Source: Methylocystis rosea (GTDB lineage Bacteria > Pseudomonadota > Alphaproteobacteria > Rhizobiales > Beijerinckiaceae). From it: 64,000 nucleotides of DNA. Below are positions 40,106 to 49,191 of the stretch, piece after piece; within the stretch, counting starts at the first letter, position 1, and each line of letters starts with the position of its first letter. The notes beneath the pieces are model-generated. The model ran no database searches. It saw nothing but the letters and a program-made list of their open reading frames with translations, and was not told where the DNA came from. Where the stretch lies: the NCBI RefSeq assembly GCF_003855495.1, contig NZ_CP034087.1, forward strand, positions 1 to 64,000. Reading direction: 5' to 3'. The translations under genes were made by a program, and so were the position numbers.

Positions 40106-42526
40106 TTATTGCTCTACGGTCTCTGTTTCCACAGCCGTGGTCAGCGCCGCCAGATCGTCGGGCATCGGCGTATCAATGAACAACTCGGCTTGAACACTCA
40201 GCGTGTCCACAAGCGCGCCGAGTTTCTCTGCGTCATCTTTCGCGGCGCGCGTCGCGGCCGACTTCACGACTTCAGCCGCGATGTCCGATTGTCTTTTTAC
40301 GTCATTCAACCGGGCCAGCATGTCGTCGCCAATGCGCAACGCGGGAGTCTCAGGCAAGCCGCTGTCACTGGACGGCGCGCCATTTCCGATCACCGGTTCG
40401 AGTATCGGCCCGGAGCTGGCAATGGGCGCGGTGGCGACAGGAGATGGCGCCAGTTGCGTGGTCCCCGCGGACATTGCGGGTGGCGGCGCAAATTGAGCCC
40501 GTTCATCGTTCAACAACCGACGCGCCGAATAGACTTCCTGCCTTAGAGCGGCTGTCGCCGCATCGGATGAAGGGGCGTTTGCGAATATCCCCTTTCGCCT
40601 TGCGCGCAGCTCGCCAAATCGCGTCGGGTCAATCCGCAGCACATTCAGCAGGTCCGCTGTGGCGCCGTTCCCGGCTTCGGTCATCGCGTGCACAAACGCC
40701 GCCTCGAAGGCGGCAGCGTCGAGATAGAGCGCGCGCGCTTCTCGCATGACACGATCTTTCGCCACAAGATGCTTGACGCCGCCCGGCGCGCCAGCGTCGA
40801 CGTCCTCGACCGCGCCGCCGCCGGCGTTATTCACGTCAGGAATGGCGATCCGATACGCGAACCCGCGGGCGGCCTCGAGCAGTCGTCTGAACCTGGTTTC
40901 CTTGAAGAAATGCGCCTTGTCGATGACGGCGCCATATTCCCCGCGCACCAGCAGCACCGCCTTGGTCGCATCGAGGCGGCGCATCGCCTCGCTTGTCATC
41001 AGCGGCTCCAGCTCCCACCTTCCTTGCGTCGTGCGCGTCGCCCTGCCCTGCGATCCGCCGAAACCGGCCCCGACCGACGTGCCCCATCCTTCGCGGCGGA
41101 CGTAGTGCTTTCCCAATTCGTCGGCGCAATAGCGCGCCGTCGTCTCATCGCCGACGCCGATGAGCAGTTTCACGTCCATATTGCCGATGAGCATGTCGCG
41201 CGTTGGCTTGCCATAGCGCACGTCGAGCTGCGTCAAGCCTTGGGCGATCACCGCGATTTGAAAGCCGTAACCGGCGACCAGCGGCGCGCGGTCGACAATT
41301 TCGGGCATGCGTCCGAACTGGAAAAATTCATCGAGCATCAGCAGCAGCTTATGCGGCTCATCGAGACCGGGCAGATTGCGCAGCAGAACGTCGTGAACCT
41401 GTTGGACCAGCAGCCGCACGACGGCTTCGACGGCCGCGAAGTTTCCGACGGGCGTTCCGATCAGGATCGTGAACGGCCGGCGGCGCAGCTCCGCAATGTT
41501 GAAGTCCGACCGGCTTGTTGCCGCATCCACCAGGCTGTTGTTCCACGGCTCAAGCGCCGTGACGATGTGCGACTCGAACGACTGGCGCTGCTTTTCTTCG
41601 CGGCTGATATGCTGGCGGAACTTGTCCTGAACGAACGTGTTGAGCCCGGGCTCATTCGCCAAAATATTCGCCATTTCCGCGACAAGCGGTCGGCCCCGGC
41701 TGAACATTCTCAGCGCCGCCTTGATCGTGCGCCCTTCGATCGGGGGCTCGTGCGCGTCGAGGACATAGGCCAGGAGACCGGCGAACAGCCCGCGCGCGGT
41801 TTCCGCCCAATAGGGATCGCCTGATTGCGGTAGCGGAATCAGGCTATGCGCGATATTGGCGACATCGGTCGCGCGCTCCGGCCATGGCGACACGAGATCG
41901 AGCGGATTCCAGCAATGGGACCGCGCAGAGCCCGGCGAGAACATGAAGACGTCCTGCCCCAGCGCGGCGCGCGCCGCGCCGATCTGATCCCACATTTCGC
42001 GTTTGATATCGAGCCCGATCAGCGCGCCGCGCCACTCGATCGCATTCGGCAGGACAAAGCCGACGCCCTTTCCCGAGCGCGTGGGGCCGTTGACGTAAAT
42101 GTGACTGGCGCCGCTATAGCGCACGTCCCTGCCATTGAAGCGGCCGAGGAAGACCGAATAGCCGGGCCGGCCGTTCAGCAGTCCCGCCTTGCGCAAATCG
42201 CGTTCTGTCGCCAGCCGTGCGCCGCCGGAAGGCTGGCGCGCCCCGCCGAGCGACTCCAGGACTTGCGCCAATCCGAGCGTCACGAGGGCCAGCGCGATCA
42301 GCCCGCCCAGAATGGCTTTGGTCGTGAGCTGCTGAACCACGGGAGAAGCCCATTGCTGATAGACGACCTCCGCCGGCAAGACGATCTCAAGGCCGTGGAA
42401 AACGCGTCGCCACAACTCCCAGGACTTGGTTTGCAGGCCGACAAGCGCCGCGAAGGACGCCTCCCACGCGAAGAAGGCGCAGGCAAGGGCGATCAGCCCG
42501 ATGATCCCATAGGCGAGAGCCCGCAT
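40106..42526 (-). CDS. traG: Type IV coupling protein (VirD4/TraG)
   Basis: An 806-residue inner-membrane ATPase linking the relaxosome to the T4SS. Two transmembrane segments precede residue 100. The ATPase domain has SHIYVNGPTRSGKGVGFVLP (Walker A), LLLMLDEFFQFGRMPEI (Walker B), VIAQGLTQLDVRYG and MLIGNMDVKLLIG. The C-terminal 200 residues are an acidic, variable extension that probably recruits substrates. It is the last gene of the leftward vir operon, 15 bases after virB11. Confidence 0.95.
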   Translation of the reverse strand: MRALAYGIIGLIALACAFFAWEASFAALVGLQTKSWELWRRVFHGLEIVLPAEVVYQQWASPVVQQLTTKAILGGLIALALVTLGLAQVLESLGGARQPSGGARLATERDLRKAGLLNGRPGYSVFLGRFNGRDVRYSGASHIYVNGPTRSGKGVGFVLPNAIEWRGALIGLDIKREMWDQIGAARAALGQDVFMFSPGSARSHCWNPLDLVSPWPERATDVANIAHSLIPLPQSGDPYWAETARGLFAGLLAYVLDAHEPPIEGRTIKAALRMFSRGRPLVAEMANILANEPGLNTFVQDKFRQHISREEKQRQSFESHIVTALEPWNNSLVDAATSRSDFNIAELRRRPFTILIGTPVGNFAAVEAVVRLLVQQVHDVLLRNLPGLDEPHKLLLMLDEFFQFGRMPEIVDRAPLVAGYGFQIAVIAQGLTQLDVRYGKPTRDMLIGNMDVKLLIGVGDETTARYCADELGKHYVRREGWGTSVGAGFGGSQGRATRTTQGRWELEPLMTSEAMRRLDATKAVLLVRGEYGAVIDKAHFFKETRFRRLLEAARGFAYRIAIPDVNNAGGGAVEDVDAGAPGGVKHLVAKDRVMREARALYLDAAAFEAAFVHAMTEAGNGATADLLNVLRIDPTRFGELRARRKGIFANAPSSDAATAALRQEVYSARRLLNDERAQFAPPPAMSAGTTQLAPSPVATAPIASSGPILEPVIGNGAPSSDSGLPETPALRIGDDMLARLNDVKRQSDIAAEVVKSAATRAAKDDAEKLGALVDTLSVQAELFIDTPMPDDLAALTTAVETETVEQ

Positions 42527-42541
42527 GACTCGCCCTTTCCG

Positions 42542-43615
42542 TTACTCGCCGCCATAGCCGCGAAAATAAATTTCCGCGACGCCGCGCGTCGGGCGCCGGC
42601 GGAGCTGAATCACCATCGGCACCACCGAACGCACATACTCGATGATTTCGGCCTTGGTCAGTTTCAGATTGGATTGCAGCGTCATCAGCGCCAGCCGCTG
42701 AAACGCGCCATAGGCGCTGTCGGCGTGTAGCGTCGTCAGCGAGCCGGGATGCCCGGTATTCACGGCCTGCAAAAAGGTCGCGGCTTCCGCGCCGCGAATC
42801 TCGCCGAGAAACAGCCGATCGGGCCGAAGACGAAGGCTCGCTTCGAGCAGCTCCTGCACCGTCACATCGGCGAGTCCCTGCCCGCCTTTCGAGGCGACGA
42901 GCGGCAGCCAATTCGGCTGGGGCGGTTTCAGTTCGCGCGTGTCTTCGATCGACACGACGCGCTCCGTCTCCGGCACATGTTTGAGCAGCGCGTTCAGAAA
43001 CGTCGTCTTCCCCGACGACGTTCCGCCCGAAATAATCATCGTCACATGGTTGACGACCGCAAATTCGATCGCGCGTCGAATACCGTCCGGCGAATGATCC
43101 TTGAAGAGAGTTGCAAGCTCCCGTTCGATTTCCGGGTATTCGTCGGCCTCAAACGTCCTGGGACCACGGACTTTGACGCCGTCGAACGCGCCGCGCGCCT
43201 GATAATCGCCAAGTGTTAGATTGGCGATGACCTGTTTGCGGATTGAGAAGGAGCCGCCATGGGGCGTCGCCGGCGCCAGCACCCCCTGAAAGCGCTCGCC
43301 ATGCGGCATCGCCGCCGAGAGCAGCGGCGTTGAGGAATTGACCGATTGTTGCGTCGAGGCCGCGACATGCGTTGCAAGCCGCGTGATCGCCTCCTCGGTC
43401 AGTTCAGGAACGTCGAAACGCTCCATATGCGGCTTGCCGAGCGCTTCCACCCAGACTTCGCCCGGCTTGTTGGCGCAGATTTCGATGACGTCAATATCTT
43501 CTAACCAGCGCTGAATCGGACGCGCAGCCTCGCGGAAGTAGACCGGCAGCGTCTCCCAGAGCGGGCGCGTCGCATCCTCTGCCGCCTGCGGCTTTCTTGG
43601 GGTGACGAAGTTCAT
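42542..43615 (-). CDS. virB11: VirB11-type traffic ATPase
   Basis: A 357-residue hexameric ATPase of the T4SS. The N-terminal domain carries WLEDIDVIEICANKPGEVWV. The RecA-like domain has ISGGTSSGKTTFLNALL (Walker A), SIEDTRELKPPQPN (Asp box), LRLRPDRLFLGEIRGAEA (Walker B) and VNTGHPGSLTTLHAD (His box). Its start lies about 125 bases inside the 3' end of virB10 in another frame, an unusually long overlap. Confidence 0.95.
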   Translation of the reverse strand: MNFVTPRKPQAAEDATRPLWETLPVYFREAARPIQRWLEDIDVIEICANKPGEVWVEALGKPHMERFDVPELTEEAITRLATHVAASTQQSVNSSTPLLSAAMPHGERFQGVLAPATPHGGSFSIRKQVIANLTLGDYQARGAFDGVKVRGPRTFEADEYPEIERELATLFKDHSPDGIRRAIEFAVVNHVTMIISGGTSSGKTTFLNALLKHVPETERVVSIEDTRELKPPQPNWLPLVASKGGQGLADVTVQELLEASLRLRPDRLFLGEIRGAEAATFLQAVNTGHPGSLTTLHADSAYGAFQRLALMTLQSNLKLTKAEIIEYVRSVVPMVIQLRRRPTRGVAEIYFRGYGGE

Positions 43616-44834
43616 ACAACGCCTCTTTCACAGGATCGGGGTAGAGATCGGAGAAATCGAGATCGCGTTTTACAAACACGATCACGGGCGTTCCCTGGTC
43701 GATATGGATTGTCGGCGGAACCTTGATGTCGTTGCGCAAGGCTTCCTGCGCCATGCGCGTGACGCTCTGCGCGACCGTTTGCGCGCCGATCTGGCGCGCG
43801 TTCAGCAGGATTTGCCCCTGCGACACCGCATTGAGCGGGATCAGCGTTCCCGATGCCGGATCGAGAACGAATTGCTGGCCCTGATACTGATTGTAGTTTT
43901 GGCCGAGCGCTGACGCGAATTGCGCCGCCCCGCCGGCCAGCGTCAGCAGGGTCGCGCTGCCGAAGCGTTGCAGGAAATGCGTGTCGACCTCGCCCGTCAG
44001 TCCCGAACGCCCAAGCGCATCCGTTCCCGGCGATTGCAGCATCAGCGACACGCCATCCGCGCGAAGCATGCGCGTCCACACGACGAAAACCCGCGTCTGC
44101 CCATAGGCGAGACCCGATTTATATTCGCCGGTGAGCATCGTTCCTTTCGGGATCAGAACGCGGCGGCCATCAAAGGAATAGACATCTTCCGTTGTAATTG
44201 CCCGCACCATGCCCGCGAGATCAGACTGGATCGCGGTCTCCAGCGTCGCCCGGATCATGTAGCCTTGCGGGACAAGGGCATCAGGCCGCCTGACCTCTTC
44301 CGCGTAAGCCTTCGTCACCTGATGCTCGGAATTCGCGAGAAATCGCCGATGCGGATCTTCCTCCTTGTCTTCGGCCGTCACTTTTGACGGATCGCCATTC
44401 GTGAGGCCTTCCTTGTCGCTGACGATCAGCATCGGCGAGCGCAGACGCGCCTGTATTTTCGCCTCCGCCTCCTTACGCAGTCGTTCCAGTTCGGCGAGGC
44501 GCTTCGCTTCGCTATCGTCGAAAGGTTCCGCCTTCGGCGCGGGCGGTGGATCATTCACAACGACCGGCGGCGGGATCACGAATTTGTTTTGAGGCGGCGC
44601 GGGCGCCGGCGTCGCGTTGAAGCCGAGCCCCGGCTGCAACCTCGCCGTCGCGAATGCTTCTTCGGCTACATTTTGCGGCCGGTTCTGCTTGCGCGCGGAC
44701 GCATACCAGAACAGGCCGAGGACAAGCACGGCGAGGGCGAAGAAAAGCGCGCCCAGCGCCATCCCCGGATTGGACGACCGGCGCGTGATGGTTTCGCCTG
44801 CGAGGCGTCCCTCCTCATCGAAATCCGCAGCCAT
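43491..44834 (-). CDS. virB10: VirB10-like T4SS core protein
   Basis: A 447-residue protein with one N-terminal transmembrane helix (MALGALFFALAVLVLGLFWY), a Pro-rich periplasmic linker, and the C-terminal TrbI/VirB10 barrel: MIRATLETAIQSDLAGMVRA, VLIPKGTMLTGEYKSGLAYG, VDTHFLQRFGSATLLTLAGG. The protein spans both membranes and senses ATP use. The last 35 residues (GRGCDAPALGDAAGLLPRG) look unlike the family and lie over virB11, so the frame may run on past an ancestral stop. Confidence 0.93.
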   Translation of the reverse strand: MAADFDEEGRLAGETITRRSSNPGMALGALFFALAVLVLGLFWYASARKQNRPQNVAEEAFATARLQPGLGFNATPAPAPPQNKFVIPPPVVVNDPPPAPKAEPFDDSEAKRLAELERLRKEAEAKIQARLRSPMLIVSDKEGLTNGDPSKVTAEDKEEDPHRRFLANSEHQVTKAYAEEVRRPDALVPQGYMIRATLETAIQSDLAGMVRAITTEDVYSFDGRRVLIPKGTMLTGEYKSGLAYGQTRVFVVWTRMLRADGVSLMLQSPGTDALGRSGLTGEVDTHFLQRFGSATLLTLAGGAAQFASALGQNYNQYQGQQFVLDPASGTLIPLNAVSQGQILLNARQIGAQTVAQSVTRMAQEALRNDIKVPPTIHIDQGTPVIVFVKRDLDFSDLYPDPVKEALYELRHPKKAAGGRGCDAPALGDAAGLLPRGCASDSALVRRY

Positions 44835-44850
44835 GTCGGTTTCGCTCCGT

Positions 44851-45699
44851 CTATTGCGCCGATGACGCGGCCTGCGCCGGCGCCAAAATCTGCGTCCAGA
44901 ACGGTTGCGGCGCGTGTTCGGATTGATATTGCGGCTGCACGTCGGCTTCCTGCGTGGCCGGCTCCGGCATGGACTCGGCGCGCAGATTGAACACGCAGGC
45001 CGTCTCGTCGCCCTTACGCATGGTGAATTGCCCGGCGACCTTATCGACCACGATAATCTCGCCTTCGCGGAGGTAATTGACGAGCGTTTCGCTGCGATCG
45101 GGTTTCACGAGAAAGATCGCCGGGACCTCACCGCCGAACCGGAAATAGGTCTTGATCCCGTCGTCAAAGACAAAATCGGGCTTTGCCGTCACCTGGCCTT
45201 TGTAACTGTAATCGAAGTTCGTGCCAGGCCGCGACATGAGCGCGCGATAATTGGGCATCGCGGCTTTTGCCTTCGCTAGCGCCAAGAGACGCTGATCCTC
45301 TTCGACATCGGGATAGGTAAAGCGGACCTTGAACACCACCGACGCCCGATTATCGACGGCGCGCAGGAGAAAATTGTAAATGCGCTTGCGCGTCACGACG
45401 TTCATATTGGTGACGGCGTGGGGCTCGAGCGGCTTGATGAAGAGAAACCGCTTCGATTGGTCAGGCACAGCCTGCCATCCGACGGAATCGCCAATCGCGA
45501 CGGTTTCGATCCGCTCATCGTCGCCAAACGCGACCATCGTCGAGACGCCGAGCGCGCCATGGACCACGACGACATTGTCGCGTTGAAACGGCACCGTTCG
45601 AATGCGCGAGTCCTGAATGACCGCGCGCGGCGCTTGTTCGGCGAAAGCTGGCGCGGCGCTAGCCGCAGCTATAGCGACGAGGATAGAAATCTTTCTCAT
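44851..45699 (-). CDS. virB9: VirB9-like T4SS outer-membrane complex protein
   Basis: A 282-residue periplasmic protein from the ATG at 45699, with a signal peptide ending ASAAPAFAEQ. The N-terminal half has RTVPFQRDNVVVVHGALGVS and HAVTNMNVVTRKRIYNFLLR; the C-terminal half has YKGQVTAKPDFVFDDGIKTY and IPAIF-like FGGEVPAIFLV, the VirB9/TrbG pattern. It overlaps virB8 by four bases. Confidence 0.93.
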   Translation of the reverse strand: MRKISILVAIAAASAAPAFAEQAPRAVIQDSRIRTVPFQRDNVVVVHGALGVSTMVAFGDDERIETVAIGDSVGWQAVPDQSKRFLFIKPLEPHAVTNMNVVTRKRIYNFLLRAVDNRASVVFKVRFTYPDVEEDQRLLALAKAKAAMPNYRALMSRPGTNFDYSYKGQVTAKPDFVFDDGIKTYFRFGGEVPAIFLVKPDRSETLVNYLREGEIIVVDKVAGQFTMRKGDETACVFNLRAESMPEPATQEADVQPQYQSEHAPQPFWTQILAPAQAASSAQ

Positions 45700-46493
45700 T
45701 GCGATGGCGCCCCCGTCACCGGCGCGACCTGAGGCGGTTCCGTAGCAACCGGGGCCGCGCCGATAATTGGCGCGACCGTCTCCTGGTCCTTCCGATATTC
45801 GATCACCTGAAAGCCCAGCGGATTGTCCCAACGCCATTCATTCTTAATTGGCTCCGCCGTGTAGCGAAAGCGCACATTCGCGGCCCAGTGCTCTTCGATC
45901 CTCTCGCGGTCGCTTGTGCGAACGGTGGTAAAGCGCACCGCCGCCGTCGCTGGCGATTTGGGGTTTTCCATCCATCCTTGCGACAGGAAATTCACGCTAT
46001 GGATGATGACGCGGATGCGGCCGCCGATCCCATAGAGCTTGACCGGGTTATGGAGATTGTTCGGCGAAAAGGCTTCCTGCAGATGCTTGCTGGCTTGTCC
46101 GGCTGAGAGCAGCGACGCCAGCTCGAAATTGTCCCGTAGCGCGGGGGGATCATAGGTTTCGCGGGCGCGGATGTAGCGAACGATATTCGCTTGCGTGACC
46201 GCTTCGCGCTGCGAGATCGGGCCGCCCTCCTCAAGCGGTTTGGCGACCTCGACAAAACCCGTCGCCTTGTCGACGAGCAACGTCACGACTTCGGTTGATT
46301 TGAGCGGAACCAGCGACAGCAGGGTCAGCAGCCCGATCGCAAGACAGACGAGCGCCGCGACCGCGACGACGCGCCAGACATTTCTTGAAATCTCGAGACG
46401 CCGGTAAATATCCCGCTCCCAGCGCGCGCCGTCGTGAAAGTAGGACTCGTTCACGAGGGGCTGGTCGACCCCCTTTCCCGCCTCGATTTGCAT
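45696..46493 (-). CDS. virB8: VirB8-like T4SS protein
   Basis: A 265-residue bitopic inner-membrane protein. ARWERDIYRRLEISRNVWRV precedes one transmembrane helix (VVAVAALVCLAIGLLTLLSL). The periplasmic NTF2-like domain shows RYIRARETYDPPALRDNFEL and AAVRFTTVRTSDRERIEEHW. A Pro/Ala tail follows. It lies between virB6 and virB9 as in canonical operons. Confidence 0.93.
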   Translation of the reverse strand: MQIEAGKGVDQPLVNESYFHDGARWERDIYRRLEISRNVWRVVAVAALVCLAIGLLTLLSLVPLKSTEVVTLLVDKATGFVEVAKPLEEGGPISQREAVTQANIVRYIRARETYDPPALRDNFELASLLSAGQASKHLQEAFSPNNLHNPVKLYGIGGRIRVIIHSVNFLSQGWMENPKSPATAAVRFTTVRTSDRERIEEHWAANVRFRYTAEPIKNEWRWDNPLGFQVIEYRKDQETVAPIIGAAPVATEPPQVAPVTGAPSQ

Positions 46494-46498
46494 CTGCC

Positions 46499-47593
46499 TC
46501 AGCCTTCACGATTTCGGGCGCGCGCTTGCGCGACGCGGGCTTCGATCAGCGCGCCCGCCACTTGCTCGGCGCGTGGATCGGCGGAAAAGTCGCGACTGCC
46601 CGCCCCGGGCGAAATCGTCGCCGCCCCTTGGGTTATGGTTGCATGTGGGGGCGGGAGCGCGGGCGGCTCCGACCGCGCGCCGCCGCCGTTTCGCCAGCCG
46701 CGCGCGATACGCCAATAGGCATAATCTCTCACGCCGCGCATTGCGGTCCCTGGCAAGGCGTTGTGCAGCGCGTGACCGCCGGCGATCGATGCGGCGATCG
46801 ACAGGGACAGCGGCAAGATGAACGATCCGACGAGGCATAAAATCAGAAATGGCGCGATCACCGTCAGACCCGAACTCACATCTGTGATCCCGCCGAGATT
46901 GTTGACTGTCGCGGTCATCAGGGCGAGCAGGAAGCCCAGGACGCCGTAGACGATCGCGGGAACGATTGCGTATTGGGCGCAGGTCCGCAGCCAGCCGGAA
47001 AAGAGCGCCGACGAGAACTCGAATAGCGCCATTGCGATAAAGAGCGGCGCGAGCCCGAGCAGAATGAAGAGCGCAATCTTGCCGACCAAAACGTAGGTGA
47101 TCGCGAGCGCCACGAAAATCACTGTGAGCAGAACCAGGACAATCGCCATTAGCGAAAGTCCGATTGCGGCTCCCCATCCGCCGGAAGCGGCGATCACCTT
47201 TGCCGCTTGCATCGCGGTTGAAAACAAATTCGAGAGCTGCGCCGCGACGGTCGTTTCCGGCGCGCCACACGACGTTCCTCCCGTTCCCGTGCAAATGGCC
47301 GTCGCGATTCCGTTCGCCGTCTTCGTAAACACCTCGACGACGAGCGTCGAAAAGTCGCTCCAGTAGAAGCCAACGGCGTAAATCAGGCCGATCCGAAAAA
47401 TTCGCCACAGAAACGCGCCCGCTGTCAGCGGCGCGCGGCCGTAGACCATTTCATAGCCCCACCAGGCGATGTAAGCCGTCAAAGCGACGGTGAAGACCGG
47501 AAGCAGCTCGGTTGCGATCGAATCGTAGATCACTTCAATGGCGCTGACCGCGATCGTGTCGACCCTTTGGAAGAGCTGCGTCACCATATCCAT
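46499..47593 (-). CDS. virB6: VirB6/TrbL-like polytopic T4SS protein
   Basis: A 364-residue membrane protein with at least six hydrophobic segments, including YIAWWGYEMVYGRAPLTAGA near residue 45 and KIALFILLGLAPLFIAMALF, the typical VirB6 block. The C-terminal 90 residues are Ala/Pro/Arg-rich and cytoplasmic. It is five bases before virB8. Confidence 0.92.
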   Translation of the reverse strand: MDMVTQLFQRVDTIAVSAIEVIYDSIATELLPVFTVALTAYIAWWGYEMVYGRAPLTAGAFLWRIFRIGLIYAVGFYWSDFSTLVVEVFTKTANGIATAICTGTGGTSCGAPETTVAAQLSNLFSTAMQAAKVIAASGGWGAAIGLSLMAIVLVLLTVIFVALAITYVLVGKIALFILLGLAPLFIAMALFEFSSALFSGWLRTCAQYAIVPAIVYGVLGFLLALMTATVNNLGGITDVSSGLTVIAPFLILCLVGSFILPLSLSIAASIAGGHALHNALPGTAMRGVRDYAYWRIARGWRNGGGARSEPPALPPPHATITQGAATISPGAGSRDFSADPRAEQVAGALIEARVAQARARNREG

Positions 47594-47605
47594 TGTGGCG
47601 CGGCC

Positions 47606-47779
47606 TCAGCGATTGACCGGGCGCATCGGCCCGCAGTCATCGGCATAGGCGGCCCCGAACGTCATCCAGCTGTCGCGTGTGCAGGGCGCAATCAAATCCC
47701 TGTGCGCGCAGGACGAAAGCGCAACCGTCCCGACCGCCAGGGCGGCGACAAGCGCCGATCTTATCCACCATCGCCGCAT
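47606..47779 (-). CDS. Small lipoprotein (VirB7-like position)
   Basis: From the ATG at 47779 this encodes 57 residues with a lipobox (VGTVALSSCAHRD) and a short Cys-containing mature part (APCTRDSWMTFGAAYADDCG). A small lipoprotein between virB5 and virB6 is probably the VirB7/TrbH counterpart or an entry-exclusion protein. Assignment is by position and lipobox. Confidence 0.75.
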   Translation of the reverse strand: MRRWWIRSALVAALAVGTVALSSCAHRDLIAPCTRDSWMTFGAAYADDCGPMRPVNR

Positions 47780-47793
47780 TCGCCCGCCCTTTC

Positions 47794-48510
47794 TCACTGC
47801 CCGACCAGCGTCGCCTTTGACGCATCGAACGACATCATGTTCGAGAGTTTCGACTGCGCCGCCAGATCCTGCTGTTGCTGCGCATTGAGCGACGCGTTGG
47901 TGAGATTCACGGAGCCGATCAGCTCATTGATCGTCAGCCCCGTCTGCGTCTGTATCTGCGAGTTTTGATCGACCGAGGCCTTGATGTCGGCGGAGGAGCC
48001 GATCTGGCCTTGCGCGCCCTGGAAGGCGGAGGAGCGTGCGGTCGAAGCCGCCTGTCCGCCCGCGACCGCCGCTGTGACCGCCGCGGAGGTGTTGACCGCG
48101 CCCGAATAGGCTTGATCGGTCGGCGCCCCGGCGGACGATCCGCCGGTGAGCGTTTTGACAAGATTGAGCCCGTTGATGATATCCGACGCCAGCGCGCCAT
48201 AGGAGCCGAGGCCGTTCATCGACAGGCCGCCGCCGCCAAGAAGCGAACCCAGTTCCGGCACGCTCGACATTTGAAAGCCGCCGCCAAGGCCCATCGAGGA
48301 CAGCGAGCCGGTTGAGCGGTTTCCGGTGACGGCGGCAAGTGTCTGGTTCACCGTGTTCAATATTTTCTCATTCGAGTTCATGATCTGCGCCGTATGCGAC
48401 GCTGTTTGCTGCGCTTGCATAAATGTTGGATTGTCATGCACCGCCATTTGCGCATGGGCGGCGCCGGCGCCGGCGAGTAATGCGAGGCAAATGAAAAGCA
48501 GAGTCTTCAT
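47794..48510 (-). CDS. virB5: VirB5/TrbJ-like pilus-tip protein
   Basis: A 238-residue exported protein with a signal peptide (LLAGAGAAHAQ) and long helical, Gln/Ala/Ser-rich segments (TASHTAQIMNSNEKILNTVN, SLNAQQQQDLAAQSKLSNMM) typical of VirB5/TrbJ proteins. The glycine-rich middle (GSLLGGGGLSMNGLGSYGAL) is unusual. It ends with the phrase FDASKATLVGQ, echoed by FDPARATFVEP in the next gene upstream, suggesting a shared ancestry. Confidence 0.8.
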   Translation of the reverse strand: MKTLLFICLALLAGAGAAHAQMAVHDNPTFMQAQQTASHTAQIMNSNEKILNTVNQTLAAVTGNRSTGSLSSMGLGGGFQMSSVPELGSLLGGGGLSMNGLGSYGALASDIINGLNLVKTLTGGSSAGAPTDQAYSGAVNTSAAVTAAVAGGQAASTARSSAFQGAQGQIGSSADIKASVDQNSQIQTQTGLTINELIGSVNLTNASLNAQQQQDLAAQSKLSNMMSFDASKATLVGQ

Positions 48511-48522
48511 AATCGCGCTCCC

Positions 48523-49191
48523 CTATTGAGGCGACACACGCGGCTCGACGAATGTCGCCCGTGCGGGGTCGAAGCTAAAAATATTGGCGGCGTAACTGCT
48601 GCCGCCTGTGACATTGACGTTGCGCTGATTCACGAGTTGCGTGGTCAGAAGCCCGGCCATAATCAGCTGGTTCCAAAGCGCGCCATTATTCGATCTCGCT
48701 TGACTGTTTTGGTCCCATGCGCCCTGCGCGAGCGGCAGCGCGCCGATCGCCAGCGACGCGTAGCGTTGATCCGACGTGTTCGAGGCCAGCGCTGGCGCCA
48801 TTTGTTGCAGCGATGAAACCGTTTGCGCCGACGCCTTCAGATTGAGGGACTGCGGCGTATAGGCCGCCGGGCCATTCGCCGGCTGCGCCGGCGTCAGATT
48901 GCTCAGATCCATATTGGAAAGCGAACCGCCGGACGCATTGGCGTGCGAGCCCGATACGTCGGCGCCGGCCGTCGACGGCACAGAGCCGGCCGCCGACCCC
49001 GGCGTCTTGTGGCTCTTGGTGATCCCGTTCGACGGCTCGAGCGTCTGGTCCTTATAGACCCGCGCCTTCTTCATGCAGTCCGCGATGCTCTTCTCCGTCC
49101 CCTCGCGTGGCGGATCCACGACAGGCACGGCCGCGCCCGCCGCGCCGGCGCATAAGCAACCGGCCACGGCGACGCGAAGACTAAGCCGCAT
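48523..49191 (-). CDS. Exported T4SS-associated protein of unknown function
   Basis: A 222-residue protein with a signal peptide (VAGCLCAGAAGAAVPV) and low-complexity Ser/Ala/Asn-rich body; the C terminus (NNGALWNQLIMAGLLTTQLV, FSFDPARATFVEP) resembles the end of the VirB5-like neighbour. It lies between virB4 and virB5 and overlaps virB4 by 11 bases. It is probably a secreted surface or pilus component; no family recognised. Confidence 0.7.
   Translation of the reverse strand: MRLSLRVAVAGCLCAGAAGAAVPVVDPPREGTEKSIADCMKKARVYKDQTLEPSNGITKSHKTPGSAAGSVPSTAGADVSGSHANASGGSLSNMDLSNLTPAQPANGPAAYTPQSLNLKASAQTVSSLQQMAPALASNTSDQRYASLAIGALPLAQGAWDQNSQARSNNGALWNQLIMAGLLTTQLVNQRNVNVTGGSSYAANIFSFDPARATFVEPRVSPQ

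Noticed and set aside
40688..41824. A 378-codon plus-strand open frame inside traG
   Set aside because: It is antisense to the coupling-protein ATPase motifs and has shadow-like composition.
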